DNA of 14,251 nucleotides, from the NCBI GenBank assembly GCA_038253135.1, contig JBBSHJ010000084.1, forward strand, positions 1 to 14,251. Reading direction: 5' to 3'. The notes under the pieces are model-generated. The model saw nothing but the letters and a program-made list of their open reading frames with translations. It searched no databases and was not told where the DNA came from. Position numbers and translations under genes: made by a program. Each line of letters opens with the position of its first letter. The first letter of the stretch is position 1. Positions 1 through 6,889 of the stretch are shown piece after piece. Source of the DNA: JBBSHJ01 sp038253135 (GTDB taxonomy: Bacteria > Actinomycetota > Actinomycetes > Mycobacteriales > QHCD01).

Positions 1-293
1 AGCTCCTCGACGCCTCGCGCGACGGCAGCGGCCAGTGGACCCGCCACCAGCAGGCCGGCGGTGACGGCCAGCCAGCGCCACGTCGTACCGGCTGCCGCCG
101 ACCCGGAGCCATCGCGGATGGCGGCCGGAAGCGAGCCGATCAGCCGGCCCGAGGCGATCATCGCGACCGTGAGGGCGCCCGCCGAGATCACCGACAGGAT
201 CAGGCAAAACACCGACAGGACGGGCGCCGCCCGCCAGAGCAGGCGGACGTGCAGGGGCAGGCGCTGGGGCAGGAAATGCCGCGGTGCGGACAT
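1..293 (-). CDS. N-terminal part of a membrane protein, probable ABC exporter (partial)
   Basis: The frame is open from an ATG at 293 to the window edge, giving 97 visible residues, so the gene continues outside. The product starts MSAPRHFLPQRLPLHVR and then shows a hydrophobic helix at about residues 22-50 and a second at about 71-90, separated by a Gly/Ser/Ala-rich loop. Basic residues precede the first helix. This is the usual start of the transmembrane half of actinobacterial ABC exporters (TMD followed by ATPase), but the ATPase part lies outside the window, so the family call is inference. The start is supported by GAGAGG at 304-309 on the coding strand, 10 nt upstream. The gene is preceded by a 360-nt intergenic region. 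A plain polytopic membrane protein is the alternative. Confidence 0.65.
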   Translation of the reverse strand, partial: MSAPRHFLPQRLPLHVRLLWRAAPVLSVFCLILSVISAGALTVAMIASGRLIGSLPAAIRDGSGSAAAGTTWRWLAVTAGLLVAGPLAAAVARGVEE

Positions 294-653
294 GATCAGA
301 CGACCTCTCGGATGGACGTGACTCCGAACAGGCCGCCAAAAACACACGGGGCGGCGTAAGCGGTTCTGCCTACGCACCGCACGTTATCACGCGGCGCCCG
401 TGTCGCCCGCTGTACTTTTCGGGCGCGGACGGTACGACGTGAGGACATGACGGGATCGCCTTTCCGCCGCTGATCGGGGCCGGCCGGAACGCACCGGCAC
501 AAGGGCTCGGCTGCATCGAGTGGGACGAGCATCTGCTCGTGACTCCCGGCCGCGTCGGGCCGGAAACCATTGCGGGACAAGAGTTTTCGCGCGCCCTTCC
601 CACATCACCACATCCACCCCATTCCCTGCCCACCGGTTGGGACCCAGATCACA
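294..653. other. Intergenic region, no recognisable gene
   Basis: This stretch lies between the minus-strand membrane protein start and the end of the phosphotransferase gene. Short open frames exist on both strands, but none has a convincing ribosome binding site or a recognisable product. It holds one GTACGACG octamer (432-439), a small hairpin GAGCA-TC-TGCTC around 526-537, and at its right end the half-conserved CRP-like site at 638-653. It presumably contains the promoter of the membrane protein gene. TAACGT on the minus strand (381-386) could be a -10 element, but I see no matching -35. Confidence 0.5.
638..653. promoter_or_regulatory. Degenerate CRP/GlxR-like site
   Basis: TGGGA-N6-TCACA: one perfect half-site (TCACA) and one degraded half. 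It shares the 14 bases GACCCAGATCACAT (641-654) with the perfect site at 1823-1838. It abuts the phosphotransferase stop codon (654-656) and lies about 345 nt upstream of the minus-strand membrane protein start, so any regulatory target is uncertain. Confidence 0.3.
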
Positions 654-1631
654 TCAGGCCACCGATCTGACGGCCGCGACGAGCTGGTCGTAGCTCGCGC
701 ACAGCCACCGGACGCCCGCGCTGCCAACCTCGACATCGGCCGCGTTCTGCCCGTCGTTGTCGTGGCCGTACACTCCGTCGAGCAGCCGCTGGCTCCAGCC
801 GGTGCAACCGAGCTCGGCGGTGACCATCGCGGCCGGCAATGCCGCCAGCTCGCGATCGGTCAACGGATACACGTCCCGGTAGCCCGCGACGTACCGAGGG
901 ACGAGCTCGAGGAATCGCTCGCCGTGCTCGGCACTTCCCGATGCGAATCGCGCCTGCCGCGAAAGGTAATAGGCGAGGTCGTAGAGCCTCGGTCCGGTCG
1001 GCAGGTGGTCGATGTCGATGAGGCCGGTGACTTCCCACCCATCCGACCCGCGTGCGAGCAGCAGGTTTCCGGAGTTGAGATCACCGCTGACCAGCTGCTC
1101 CGGCAGGCCGGCCAGCAGCGGCTCGATGCGATTTCGCAGCGGGCCGGCGGTCTCGTCCCAGAGGCCGGGCGGGCTGCATTTCGCAGCCTCGCCGAGGTCC
1201 ATGTCGTGGTGGTACGACGTCGTGAGCGCGTGGGGGTAGCTCGCGAGCCCGCGATGCAGCCGGGCGATCGTCGCGCCGATCCTGGTGCAGATGCGCTCCG
1301 CGTCGGGATCGGTCTCGTGAGCGATCTGAGCGCCCGGCCGCTCGGGCAGCAGGATGGTGGAGTCGTCGGCCGCACCGGTCCAGAGCCGGCCGTCGTCGGC
1401 GATCTCGGGCACCGCGACCGGGAGGCCCGCGGCGCGCAGGTGACACAGCACCCGGAACTCGTCGGCCAGCGAGGCACCCTTGCGCCACTGGCCGATGCGC
1501 TTGAGGTAATAGCGCCGCCCGGTCCTGGCCGTGACGAGATGGAGGGTGTCGCGATGGGGGGACGGCCCGACGGTCGGATCATCGCCGAGCACGCCTCGCC
1601 ACGCGGCGAGCGAGAGCCTTGCGGAGGGCAT
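654..1631 (-). CDS. Phosphotransferase, APH/choline-kinase family
   Basis: A 325-residue cytoplasmic protein of the aminoglycoside phosphotransferase/choline kinase fold, which transfers the ATP gamma-phosphate to a small molecule. The substrate cannot be read from sequence. Visible landmarks are the ATP-binding lysine in RYYLKR (K44), a helix-C-type glutamate in ADEFRVL (E58), the catalytic loop SGDLNSGNLLL with D184 and N189, and the metal-binding LIDIDH (206-208) followed by GPRLYDLAYYL. The first position of the catalytic loop is Ser where the family usually has His. Length is normal. The frame stays open upstream to 2138, but the ATG at 1631 is chosen because AAAGG lies 10 nt upstream (1642-1647) and the family similarity begins there. 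The gene stands alone, with intergenic regions on both sides. An antibiotic-resistance role is possible but not supported by anything specific. Confidence 0.85.
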   Translation of the reverse strand: MPSARLSLAAWRGVLGDDPTVGPSPHRDTLHLVTARTGRRYYLKRIGQWRKGASLADEFRVLCHLRAAGLPVAVPEIADDGRLWTGAADDSTILLPERPGAQIAHETDPDAERICTRIGATIARLHRGLASYPHALTTSYHHDMDLGEAAKCSPPGLWDETAGPLRNRIEPLLAGLPEQLVSGDLNSGNLLLARGSDGWEVTGLIDIDHLPTGPRLYDLAYYLSRQARFASGSAEHGERFLELVPRYVAGYRDVYPLTDRELAALPAAMVTAELGCTGWSQRLLDGVYGHDNDGQNAADVEVGSAGVRWLCASYDQLVAAVRSVA

Positions 1632-1686
1632 CGGAAGGACACCTTTCTGCGAGCGGGTTCGCCGGCGCACACGAGCCAGCGTGCGG

Positions 1687-1701
1687 CGGTACGGCGTACC
1701 G
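1687..1701. promoter_or_regulatory. Inverted repeat, possible operator
   Basis: Perfect 6-bp arms CGGTAC and GTACCG around a GGC spacer, centred about 63 nt upstream of the phosphotransferase start. The size and position suit a repressor binding site, but no family consensus is recognised. Confidence 0.3.
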
Positions 1702-1822
1702 GACACCGGAGGCCGTTCGGAGGCGCAACCGGCGGCCGATGCGGGCCGGAATCGCCTACGGGACTGGGACTTTCGCGCGCTCACCCACCACAGCACACGG
1801 ACCGATCGGCCCGCACGACTTT

Positions 1823-1838
1823 TGTGACCCAGATCACA
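1823..1838. promoter_or_regulatory. CRP/GlxR-type binding site, perfect palindrome
   Basis: TGTGA-CCCAGA-TCACA matches the consensus of cAMP-receptor-type regulators (TGTGA-N6-TCACA), including actinobacterial Crp/GlxR. It lies about 190 nt upstream of the phosphotransferase start, the only gene reading away from it nearby. Binding is inference. Confidence 0.55.
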
Positions 1839-1862
1839 TTCTGCGGTCATGGTCAACGCGCT

Positions 1863-1890
1863 GGCGTCGGCCGATCGAGGTTGCGACGCC
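1863..1890 (-). terminator. Possible terminator of the lipid operon
   Basis: GGCGTCG and CGACGCC form a perfect 7-bp stem with a 14-nt loop, about 35 nt beyond the DUF1295 stop codon. No U-tract is present, and the loop is long, so this is only a candidate. Confidence 0.25.
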
Positions 1891-1924
1891 TCGGCCGAGT
1901 GGCTGGGGTGCCGGGCCGGGCCGC

Positions 1925-2725
1925 TCAGCCGTCGCGCGGCCGGCCGCGCCTCGGCGGGAGCGGGACGAAGGTGCTGGTGCGGGCGGCGTACGACGCCCAG
2001 CCCGGCCGGTCGCGGAGATGGCCCTCCAGGACCCGCACTCCGGATCCCTTGGTGAGCAGCAGGGTCATCAGGATCGGGGCATAGATCGTGATGACGCCCG
2101 GCCAATGGTCCGCGGCTATCGCGAAAATGCCCCACCACACGCAGGCGTCACCGAAATAGTTCGGGTGGCGGGTATAACGCCACAGGCCGGTTTCGATGAT
2201 GCCGCCCTTGTTGGCGGGATTCCGGCGAAACGCCTCCATCTGGTGGTCGCCGACCGTTTCGAAGAACACTCCGAGGCACCAGACTCCGGCGCCGACCCAA
2301 CCGATCGGACCCACCGGACCGCGCTCGAAGGCGCCGACCTGGATGGGGGTCGAGATGAGGAAGGCCAGCAATCCCTGCAGCAGGTAGATGGTCCGCAGCG
2401 CGTAGAGGTTCTGATGCCCGGTGGCCTTGGAAACGAGTTTCCCGTAGCGCGGGTCCTCAGGTTTGCCGATGCTGCGCCGACCGGTGTGAATCGCCAGGCG
2501 CAGTCCCCAGATCACCGGCAGCGCGAGGAGGAGCCAGCGGCGGACCGGATCGCCATGCCCGGACGAGCAGGCGAATGCGGCAATCGCGACAGCGGCAAAG
2601 AGCAGGCCCCAGGTGGAGTCGATCAGGCTGTGCTTGCCGACGATGAGAAAGCCGATGAAGGTCGCGGCGAGCAACAGGACGACGGCTCCGGCGCTGTAGG
2701 GCACCGATCCGGCGAACGCGGACAC
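1925..2725 (-). CDS. DUF1295 integral membrane protein (Rv0446c-like)
   Basis: A 266-residue polytopic membrane protein of the DUF1295/steroid-5-alpha-reductase-like superfamily. Hydrophobic segments lie at about residues 11-30, 36-54, 64-78, 112-128, 138-156 and 195-226. The C-terminal signature GLWRYTRHPNYFGD (180-193) is the motif shared with sterol reductases and isoprenylcysteine methyltransferases and probably binds NADPH or SAM. The GTG at 2725 is preferred because GAGGTGAG at 2736-2743 sits 10 nt upstream; a GTG at 2740 is also in frame but lacks a ribosome binding site. The gene begins 16 nt after the stop of the CFA-synthase fusion and is the last gene of the operon. In M. tuberculosis the equivalent gene lies between ufaA1 and sigK. 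The role in membrane lipid modification is inferred from context; the reaction is unknown. Confidence 0.85.
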   Translation of the reverse strand: MSAFAGSVPYSAGAVVLLLAATFIGFLIVGKHSLIDSTWGLLFAAVAIAAFACSSGHGDPVRRWLLLALPVIWGLRLAIHTGRRSIGKPEDPRYGKLVSKATGHQNLYALRTIYLLQGLLAFLISTPIQVGAFERGPVGPIGWVGAGVWCLGVFFETVGDHQMEAFRRNPANKGGIIETGLWRYTRHPNYFGDACVWWGIFAIAADHWPGVITIYAPILMTLLLTKGSGVRVLEGHLRDRPGWASYAARTSTFVPLPPRRGRPRDG

Positions 2726-2741
2726 CGGAAAACCGCTCACC

Positions 2742-4697
2742 TCAACGCCCAGTCGGGGCGCCGTCGCCGGGCTTGCCGGCGAGAACCTGATCGACGCCCA
2801 TGCGGCCCGAGGCGAAGCTCTGCGCACCGCCGACGAGATAAAGCCGCCATACCCGGGCCCGCTCCTCGCCGAGTAGCTGCACGACGTCCGTCCATCCCGA
2901 CTCGAGTCGCTCGAGCCAGTGCTGGGCGGTACGCACGTAATGCCGGCGCAGGCCCTCGACGCCCATGATCTCGAGACCGGCGGCCTCGAGCAGCCCGAGG
3001 GTTTCGGGCAGCGGACGCATGTGCATGTCCGGCGCGATATATGTCTCGATATACGGTCCGCCCCCTGGGGACGTGCCGGCCCGGCGCGACATTTGCTGCA
3101 GCAGCAGCCTGCCACCAGGGCGAAGATGGCCGTTCAGCGCCGCGGCAAAACGCGGATAGCTCTCCGCGCCGACGTGCTCACCCATCTCGATCGAGCTGAC
3201 CGCGTCGTACGCCGCATCGAGGCGAATATCACGGTAATCCTCTAGCCGCAAGGTGACCCGATCGCCGAGCCCGCGGTCGGCGACGCGTTTCGCCGCGAAA
3301 TCGTGCTGCGCCTCCGACAACGTCACCCCGGTGGCATTTACGCCGAAATGCTCGGCCGCGTGCAGGACCAGAGCCCCCCAACCGCAGCCGACGTCGAGCA
3401 ACCGCCCGCCGGGCTGCAGGTCAAGCTTGCGGCAGATGCGGTCGAGCTTGGCCCGCTGTGCATCCACCAAGGATTGGCCGTCGTCCGCGTAATAGGCGCA
3501 CGAGTAGGACATCGTCTCGTCCAGCACCAGCTGACAAAACGCGTTGGACAGGTCGTAGTGATGCGCGATGACGCCGCGATCACGTGCCTTCGTGTGCGAC
3601 CGGCCGGTCAGCCGGATCTCCGACTGCGGAGGCCTCGGCCGCGGGCCGACCACGCCGAGCCTGAGTGCGGTGGCCGCAACGGCGGCCCGCTTCCGAGGGG
3701 TGAGCCGATTGCGGTCCGGCCGCGGGGAGCGCACCAGTGCATCGACCCGTCGCAATCCGTCGGCGAGATCACCGTCGACGTCGAGCTCGCCCGTCACGTA
3801 GGCGCGGGCCAGCCCCAGCTCGGTGGGATCCCAGAGCAGCCGCCGTAACGCAGTGCGGCTGCGAACCACCAGCACCGGACCGTCGGGAGGGCCGGCCTCG
3901 CTCCCGTCGACGGCACGGATCCGAAGTGGTGTGTCCACACCGGCGACCGCACGCACGAGCTCGGCGAGCCGGTCGGCCTGGCGACGCTCGACCGGCGGGT
4001 CCGGCTCCGGCCGGACGACGGACAACCCCTTGAGATAAAGGGTGACGCCGTGGCGAAGGATTCCGGCCCGGACCCGCAGGGTGGACGCCGGATCGCGGGC
4101 GGCCACGGCGATGACGTTCCGGATCGTCGCGGGTTTTCGGGTGCCTCGGAGGGAGGCGACAAATGGCTTGTCGTGCGGGCGATGCAGCGTGATCGTGACG
4201 GCGAGCCGTTCACCGGGCTCGGGCACGCTCATCCGGTAGTAACCGTCGACCGGATAGAACGGCGAGACCCGGAATGTCTTTTCCACTTCGGCTCGCCCGT
4301 GCTCGTCGGGCCGGAGCAGATATCGGTGCCGCTCCCGATAGGTGTTTTGCACCTCCGCCACCACGGCAATGACCCGGCCCGCTGGGTCATGACACCAGAA
4401 GAGCGTCAGCGGATTGAAGACGTAGCCCGCGCTGCGGGCGTGCGCCAGCATCGTAATCGACCCGAGTGGTTGTACGACGCCGCGCTCGGCCAGGAACGAG
4501 GCGACATTCGCCCGGATGCTGACTCCGGCGTCACCGAGGTGATCGGCCGCCTCGAACCGGGCCAGCCAGCGCAGGCCGGCCGGCAGCCGGGGCAGATCGT
4601 CGAGGTCGACGTACCACTGGTAGCTGCGGTGCGCCAGCGTATGGCGCACCGGCCCGGAGCGGATGTGCGTGACCTGCACCTCGTAGAGCCAGTTCAC
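2742..4697 (-). CDS. ufaA1: DUF1365 - cyclopropane-fatty-acyl-phospholipid synthase fusion
   Basis: A 651-residue fusion. Residues 1 to about 230 are a DUF1365 domain (Rv0448c-like), with the characteristic stretch GYVFNPLTLFWCHD at 91-104. Residues from about 235 to 645 are a mycolic-acid/CFA-synthase-type SAM methyltransferase (Rv0447c/UfaA1-like): YDLSNAFCQLVLDETMSYS at 381-399, SAM-binding LLDVGCGWG at 433-441, and YIETYIAPDMHMRP at 549-562. The enzyme is expected to transfer a methyl or methylene group from SAM to unsaturated acyl chains of membrane phospholipids; DUF1365 has no settled function. The two domains are separate neighbouring genes in M. tuberculosis. Here the frame is continuous, and no separate start for the methyltransferase is needed. 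The ATG at 4697 overlaps the stop of the upstream oxidoreductase by 4 nt (ATGA), showing translational coupling. Length equals the sum of the two families, so both domains look complete. Confidence 0.93.
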   Translation of the reverse strand: MNWLYEVQVTHIRSGPVRHTLAHRSYQWYVDLDDLPRLPAGLRWLARFEAADHLGDAGVSIRANVASFLAERGVVQPLGSITMLAHARSAGYVFNPLTLFWCHDPAGRVIAVVAEVQNTYRERHRYLLRPDEHGRAEVEKTFRVSPFYPVDGYYRMSVPEPGERLAVTITLHRPHDKPFVASLRGTRKPATIRNVIAVAARDPASTLRVRAGILRHGVTLYLKGLSVVRPEPDPPVERRQADRLAELVRAVAGVDTPLRIRAVDGSEAGPPDGPVLVVRSRTALRRLLWDPTELGLARAYVTGELDVDGDLADGLRRVDALVRSPRPDRNRLTPRKRAAVAATALRLGVVGPRPRPPQSEIRLTGRSHTKARDRGVIAHHYDLSNAFCQLVLDETMSYSCAYYADDGQSLVDAQRAKLDRICRKLDLQPGGRLLDVGCGWGALVLHAAEHFGVNATGVTLSEAQHDFAAKRVADRGLGDRVTLRLEDYRDIRLDAAYDAVSSIEMGEHVGAESYPRFAAALNGHLRPGGRLLLQQMSRRAGTSPGGGPYIETYIAPDMHMRPLPETLGLLEAAGLEIMGVEGLRRHYVRTAQHWLERLESGWTDVVQLLGEERARVWRLYLVGGAQSFASGRMGVDQVLAGKPGDGAPTGR

Positions 4698-5956
4698 CAG
4701 GTGACCCCCAGGCTCGCCGCTGCGGCGACGCCGGACCGGCAGGCGTCCTCGTGGAAACCCCAGCCGTGATAGGCACCGGCAAAGGCGACCCGGCCGTCGT
4801 TGAGCTGGGGCAGGCGCCCCCGGGCCGCCACCGACCCCGAGTCGTAAACCGGGTGCTCATACACCATCCGGGCGAGGACGTCCCGCTCGTCGATGTCGGC
4901 ACCGCCATTGAGGGTGACGACGTACTGCCGGTCGGTCGTCAGCCGCTGCAGCCGGTTGACGTTGTAGCTCACGTGTACGGCGGTCGGCTCCGCGGCGCAG
5001 GTCGGCAGCCGGTAGTTCCACGACGCCTGGACGCGCCGGCCCTGCGGGAGGACCGAGCCATCGGTGTGCAGGACCGCCGGATTGGAGGTGTAGCCGATCG
5101 CGCCGAGTATGCGCGATTCGGCGGTCGTCGGAGCGGCGAGCAGGTCCAGGGCCTGATTGGGGTGCGTCGCCACGACCGCCGAGTCGAAAGGGGTCGCAAC
5201 GCCCGTGTCGTCCCATATCTCGACGCCGCCGGCGGTGCGGACCAGCGCCCGGACCGGAGTTGCTGTGGCGATCGCCGTCAGGCCCTTGGCGAGCTTCTCG
5301 ACATAGCGCGCGGACCCGCCGACGACGGTGTACCAGGTCGGCGACCCGGTGACGGAGAGGGCGCCGTGGTTGGCAAGGAACCGGAAGAGAAACCGGGCCG
5401 GGTAGTCCCCGGACTTGGTCGGCGTGCACGACCACACGGTGGAGACCAGCGGCGCGATGAAGTGCGAGCGAAAATAGCGACTGAAGCGGCCAACCGTCAG
5501 GAATTCCTTGAGTGTCGGCTCCGGGCCGTCGGTCGTCAGCAGGCGACGCGCCTGCCGGTGGAAGCGGACAACCTGGGTGAGCATCCAGGCGTAGCGCGGG
5601 TTGGCGCTCCGGCGTGATGGCACCAACCCGGAGACCCCGCGGCCGCCGGCGTACTGCAACCCGCATCCTCCGCACCGGATGGACATGCTCATGTCGGATT
5701 CCTGGGTCGCCACGCCGAGCTCGCGGAACAACCGGAGCAGCGTCGGATAGGTGCGCTCATTGTGCACGCTGAAGCCGCTGTCGATCCCCACCGTGCCGCA
5801 GCGCGGGTCGGCGATCTCGTGGGTCTGGGCATGGCCACCGAGCCGGTCGTCACCCTCGAACAACGTGACATCGGCGCGCCGCTGCAACACGTAGGCCGCG
5901 GTCAGTCCCGCACCGCCCCCTCCGATCACGGCGATGCGCCGGCGGCCCTCAGGCAT
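4694..5956 (-). CDS. FAD-dependent amine-oxidase-family oxidoreductase (Rv0449c-like)
   Basis: A 420-residue flavoprotein. The N-terminus IAVIGGGGAGLTAAYVLQ carries the Rossmann dinucleotide-binding G-x-G-x-x-G, followed by a ribose-binding acidic residue in LFEGDDRLGGHAQTH. The C-terminal RVAFAGAYHGWGFHEDACR is the second FAD contact typical of the family. It is the first gene of the operon and overlaps the DUF1365-CFA gene by 4 nt. Related flavoproteins sit next to CFA-synthase-like methyltransferases in mycobacteria and in sigmaE-ChrR loci of proteobacteria, where this gene set is linked to methylated fatty acids; the acyl-lipid substrate is inferred from that. The ATG at 5956 has GAGAGGA at 5965-5971, 8 nt upstream; the adjacent GTG at 5959 is an alternative. 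A candidate SigK promoter lies at 6083-6110. Confidence 0.9.
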   Translation of the reverse strand: MPEGRRRIAVIGGGGAGLTAAYVLQRRADVTLFEGDDRLGGHAQTHEIADPRCGTVGIDSGFSVHNERTYPTLLRLFRELGVATQESDMSMSIRCGGCGLQYAGGRGVSGLVPSRRSANPRYAWMLTQVVRFHRQARRLLTTDGPEPTLKEFLTVGRFSRYFRSHFIAPLVSTVWSCTPTKSGDYPARFLFRFLANHGALSVTGSPTWYTVVGGSARYVEKLAKGLTAIATATPVRALVRTAGGVEIWDDTGVATPFDSAVVATHPNQALDLLAAPTTAESRILGAIGYTSNPAVLHTDGSVLPQGRRVQASWNYRLPTCAAEPTAVHVSYNVNRLQRLTTDRQYVVTLNGGADIDERDVLARMVYEHPVYDSGSVAARGRLPQLNDGRVAFAGAYHGWGFHEDACRSGVAAAASLGVTW

Positions 5957-6082
5957 CACGCCCGTCCTCTCGTGTCAGGTGGGTGCCGACCGTGCCGGCG
6001 GTGCCGATACGGCTGTCGGCTACGCTGGCGATCACCGCGCGCAACAATCCGCTGCGAGCACCCGAGCGGCGCTGCACGATGA

Positions 6083-6110
6083 GTTCGCGGCAACCGGCGT
6101 TCCCGGATCA
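6083..6110 (-). promoter_or_regulatory. Candidate SigK-dependent promoter of the lipid operon
   Basis: On the minus strand: TGATCC (-35, 6105-6110), a 16-nt spacer, GCGAAC (-10, 6083-6088). The mycobacterial SigK consensus, as I recall it, is CCATCC-N16/17-CCGAAT; each hexamer here matches at four of six positions. It predicts a transcription start near 6076 and a leader of about 120 nt. Confidence 0.4.
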
Positions 6111-6196
6111 TCGACACTAACGGCGTGCGGCCGTGGGGTGCTTTGGTCCTGCCGGGCACGGGTGAAAGACTGCACGAATCGTGTCGACTGAACGGG

Positions 6197-6223
6197 CGAT
6201 CCAGATGGCTGCCGGCGGCGAAC
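6197..6223 (+). promoter_or_regulatory. Candidate SigK-dependent promoter of sigK-rskA (autoregulation)
   Basis: CGATCC (-35, 6197-6202), a 15-nt spacer, GCGAAC (-10, 6218-6223). It shares GATCC and GCGAAC exactly with the divergent candidate at 6083-6110. The predicted start near 6230 is just before an in-frame ATG at 6233 and about 80 nt before the preferred GTG at 6311. Confidence 0.4.
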
Positions 6224-6310
6224 CACGAGGTGATGACCGCCGCCGTTCTCGACGCCAGAGCACCTCGTCGCGCGTGGACGACCCGCCATGATCGTCACAA
6301 TGATCGCCAC

Positions 6311-6889
6311 GTGGTGATCGAGCTCGATTCGGCCCGCGATCAGGCCTTGATCCGGCGGATCCGCGCCGGCGAGCGCGCGGCGCTGGCTGAGCTCTTCGAG
6401 CGATACGCGCCGATCGCTCTCGGGCTGGCCCGCCGGGTCACCGGCGATGCGGGACTGGCGGAGGACGTCGTGCAGGAGGCGTTTCTTGCTGTCTGGGAGC
6501 GGCCGGCCACCTACCGGTCCGACCTCGGGACGGTCCGCACCTACCTGTTCTCCGTCGTACACCACCGCGCTGTGGACCGGGTGCGGCGCGAGTCGGCGCA
6601 CCGTCGGCGGCTCGAACGGGAGGCGACCCTCGACACCGCTGCACCGCGAGGGGTCGAGGACGAGGTCGCCGATGCCCTCGACAGCCGCCAGCAGCACGAG
6701 CAGATCCAGGCGGCGCTCGGCGGCATCCCGGAGGAGCAACGGCGGATCATCGAGATGATGTATTTCCGCGGCATGCCGCAGAGCAAGGTCGCCGACGAGC
6801 TCGGCGTTCCGCTGGGCACGGTGAAGAGCCGCGCCCGGCTGGCCATGCGCAAGCTGCACGAGGCGTTGGGAGGAGGTGATCGGGCATGA
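6311..6889 (+). CDS. sigK: ECF RNA polymerase sigma factor, SigK type (ECF19)
   Basis: A 192-residue ECF sigma factor that directs RNA polymerase to promoters of its regulon. Region 2 spans about residues 24-93: AALAELFERYAPIALGLARR, then EDVVQEAFLAVWER, then TYLFSVVHHRAVDRVRR. Region 4 spans about 130-184, with IPEEQRRIIEMMYF and the helix-turn-helix MPQSKVADELGVPLGTVKSR. M. tuberculosis SigK is about 187 residues, and the neighbouring rskA-family anti-sigma gene plus the DUF1295/CFA/DUF1365/flavoprotein cluster supports SigK rather than another ECF. Start choice is uncertain: GTG 6311 (or 6314) fits family length but lacks a ribosome binding site; ATG 6233 would add 26 residues and lies at the predicted transcription start. 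Its stop overlaps the rskA ATG by 4 nt. Confidence 0.9.
   Translation: MVIELDSARDQALIRRIRAGERAALAELFERYAPIALGLARRVTGDAGLAEDVVQEAFLAVWERPATYRSDLGTVRTYLFSVVHHRAVDRVRRESAHRRRLEREATLDTAAPRGVEDEVADALDSRQQHEQIQAALGGIPEEQRRIIEMMYFRGMPQSKVADELGVPLGTVKSRARLAMRKLHEALGGGDRA
6871..6880 (+). promoter_or_regulatory. Strong ribosome binding site of rskA
   Basis: AGGAGGTGAT is a near-perfect anti-16S match, 5-8 nt before the rskA ATG at 6886 and inside the last codons of sigK. It fixes the rskA start and suggests that anti-sigma synthesis is kept in step with SigK. Confidence 0.8.

Larger units (their letters stand above)
1632..1924. other. Intergenic region upstream of the phosphotransferase gene
   Basis: About 290 nt between the end of the lipid operon and the phosphotransferase start. 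From right to left it contains a hairpin near the operon end (1863-1890), a perfect CRP/GlxR-like palindrome (1823-1838) and an inverted repeat CGGTAC-GGC-GTACCG (1687-1701). I see no gene here. Confidence 0.55.
5957..6310. other. Divergent control region between lipid operon and sigK
   Basis: About 350 nt separating the oxidoreductase start on the minus strand from the sigK start on the plus strand. It carries two similar candidate ECF promoters pointing outward (6083-6110 on minus, 6197-6223 on plus). An in-frame upstream extension of sigK runs back through it to 6125 but resembles no sigma-factor sequence. Confidence 0.6.

Noticed and set aside
454..668. Plus-strand open stretch in the first intergenic region
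   Set aside because: No start codon with a ribosome binding site and no family resemblance; the open frame may be chance.
570..2084. Long plus-strand open frame of 504 codons
   Set aside because: It is antisense to the phosphotransferase gene, which has clear family motifs and a ribosome binding site. Long antisense frames are expected in DNA of this base composition.
1619..2968. Long plus-strand open frame of 449 codons
   Set aside because: It is antisense to the DUF1295 and CFA-synthase genes, and the translation is low-complexity and without family motifs.
6032..6859. Minus-strand open frame of 275 codons over sigK
   Set aside because: It mirrors the sigK coding sequence, whose regions 2 and 4 are unmistakable.
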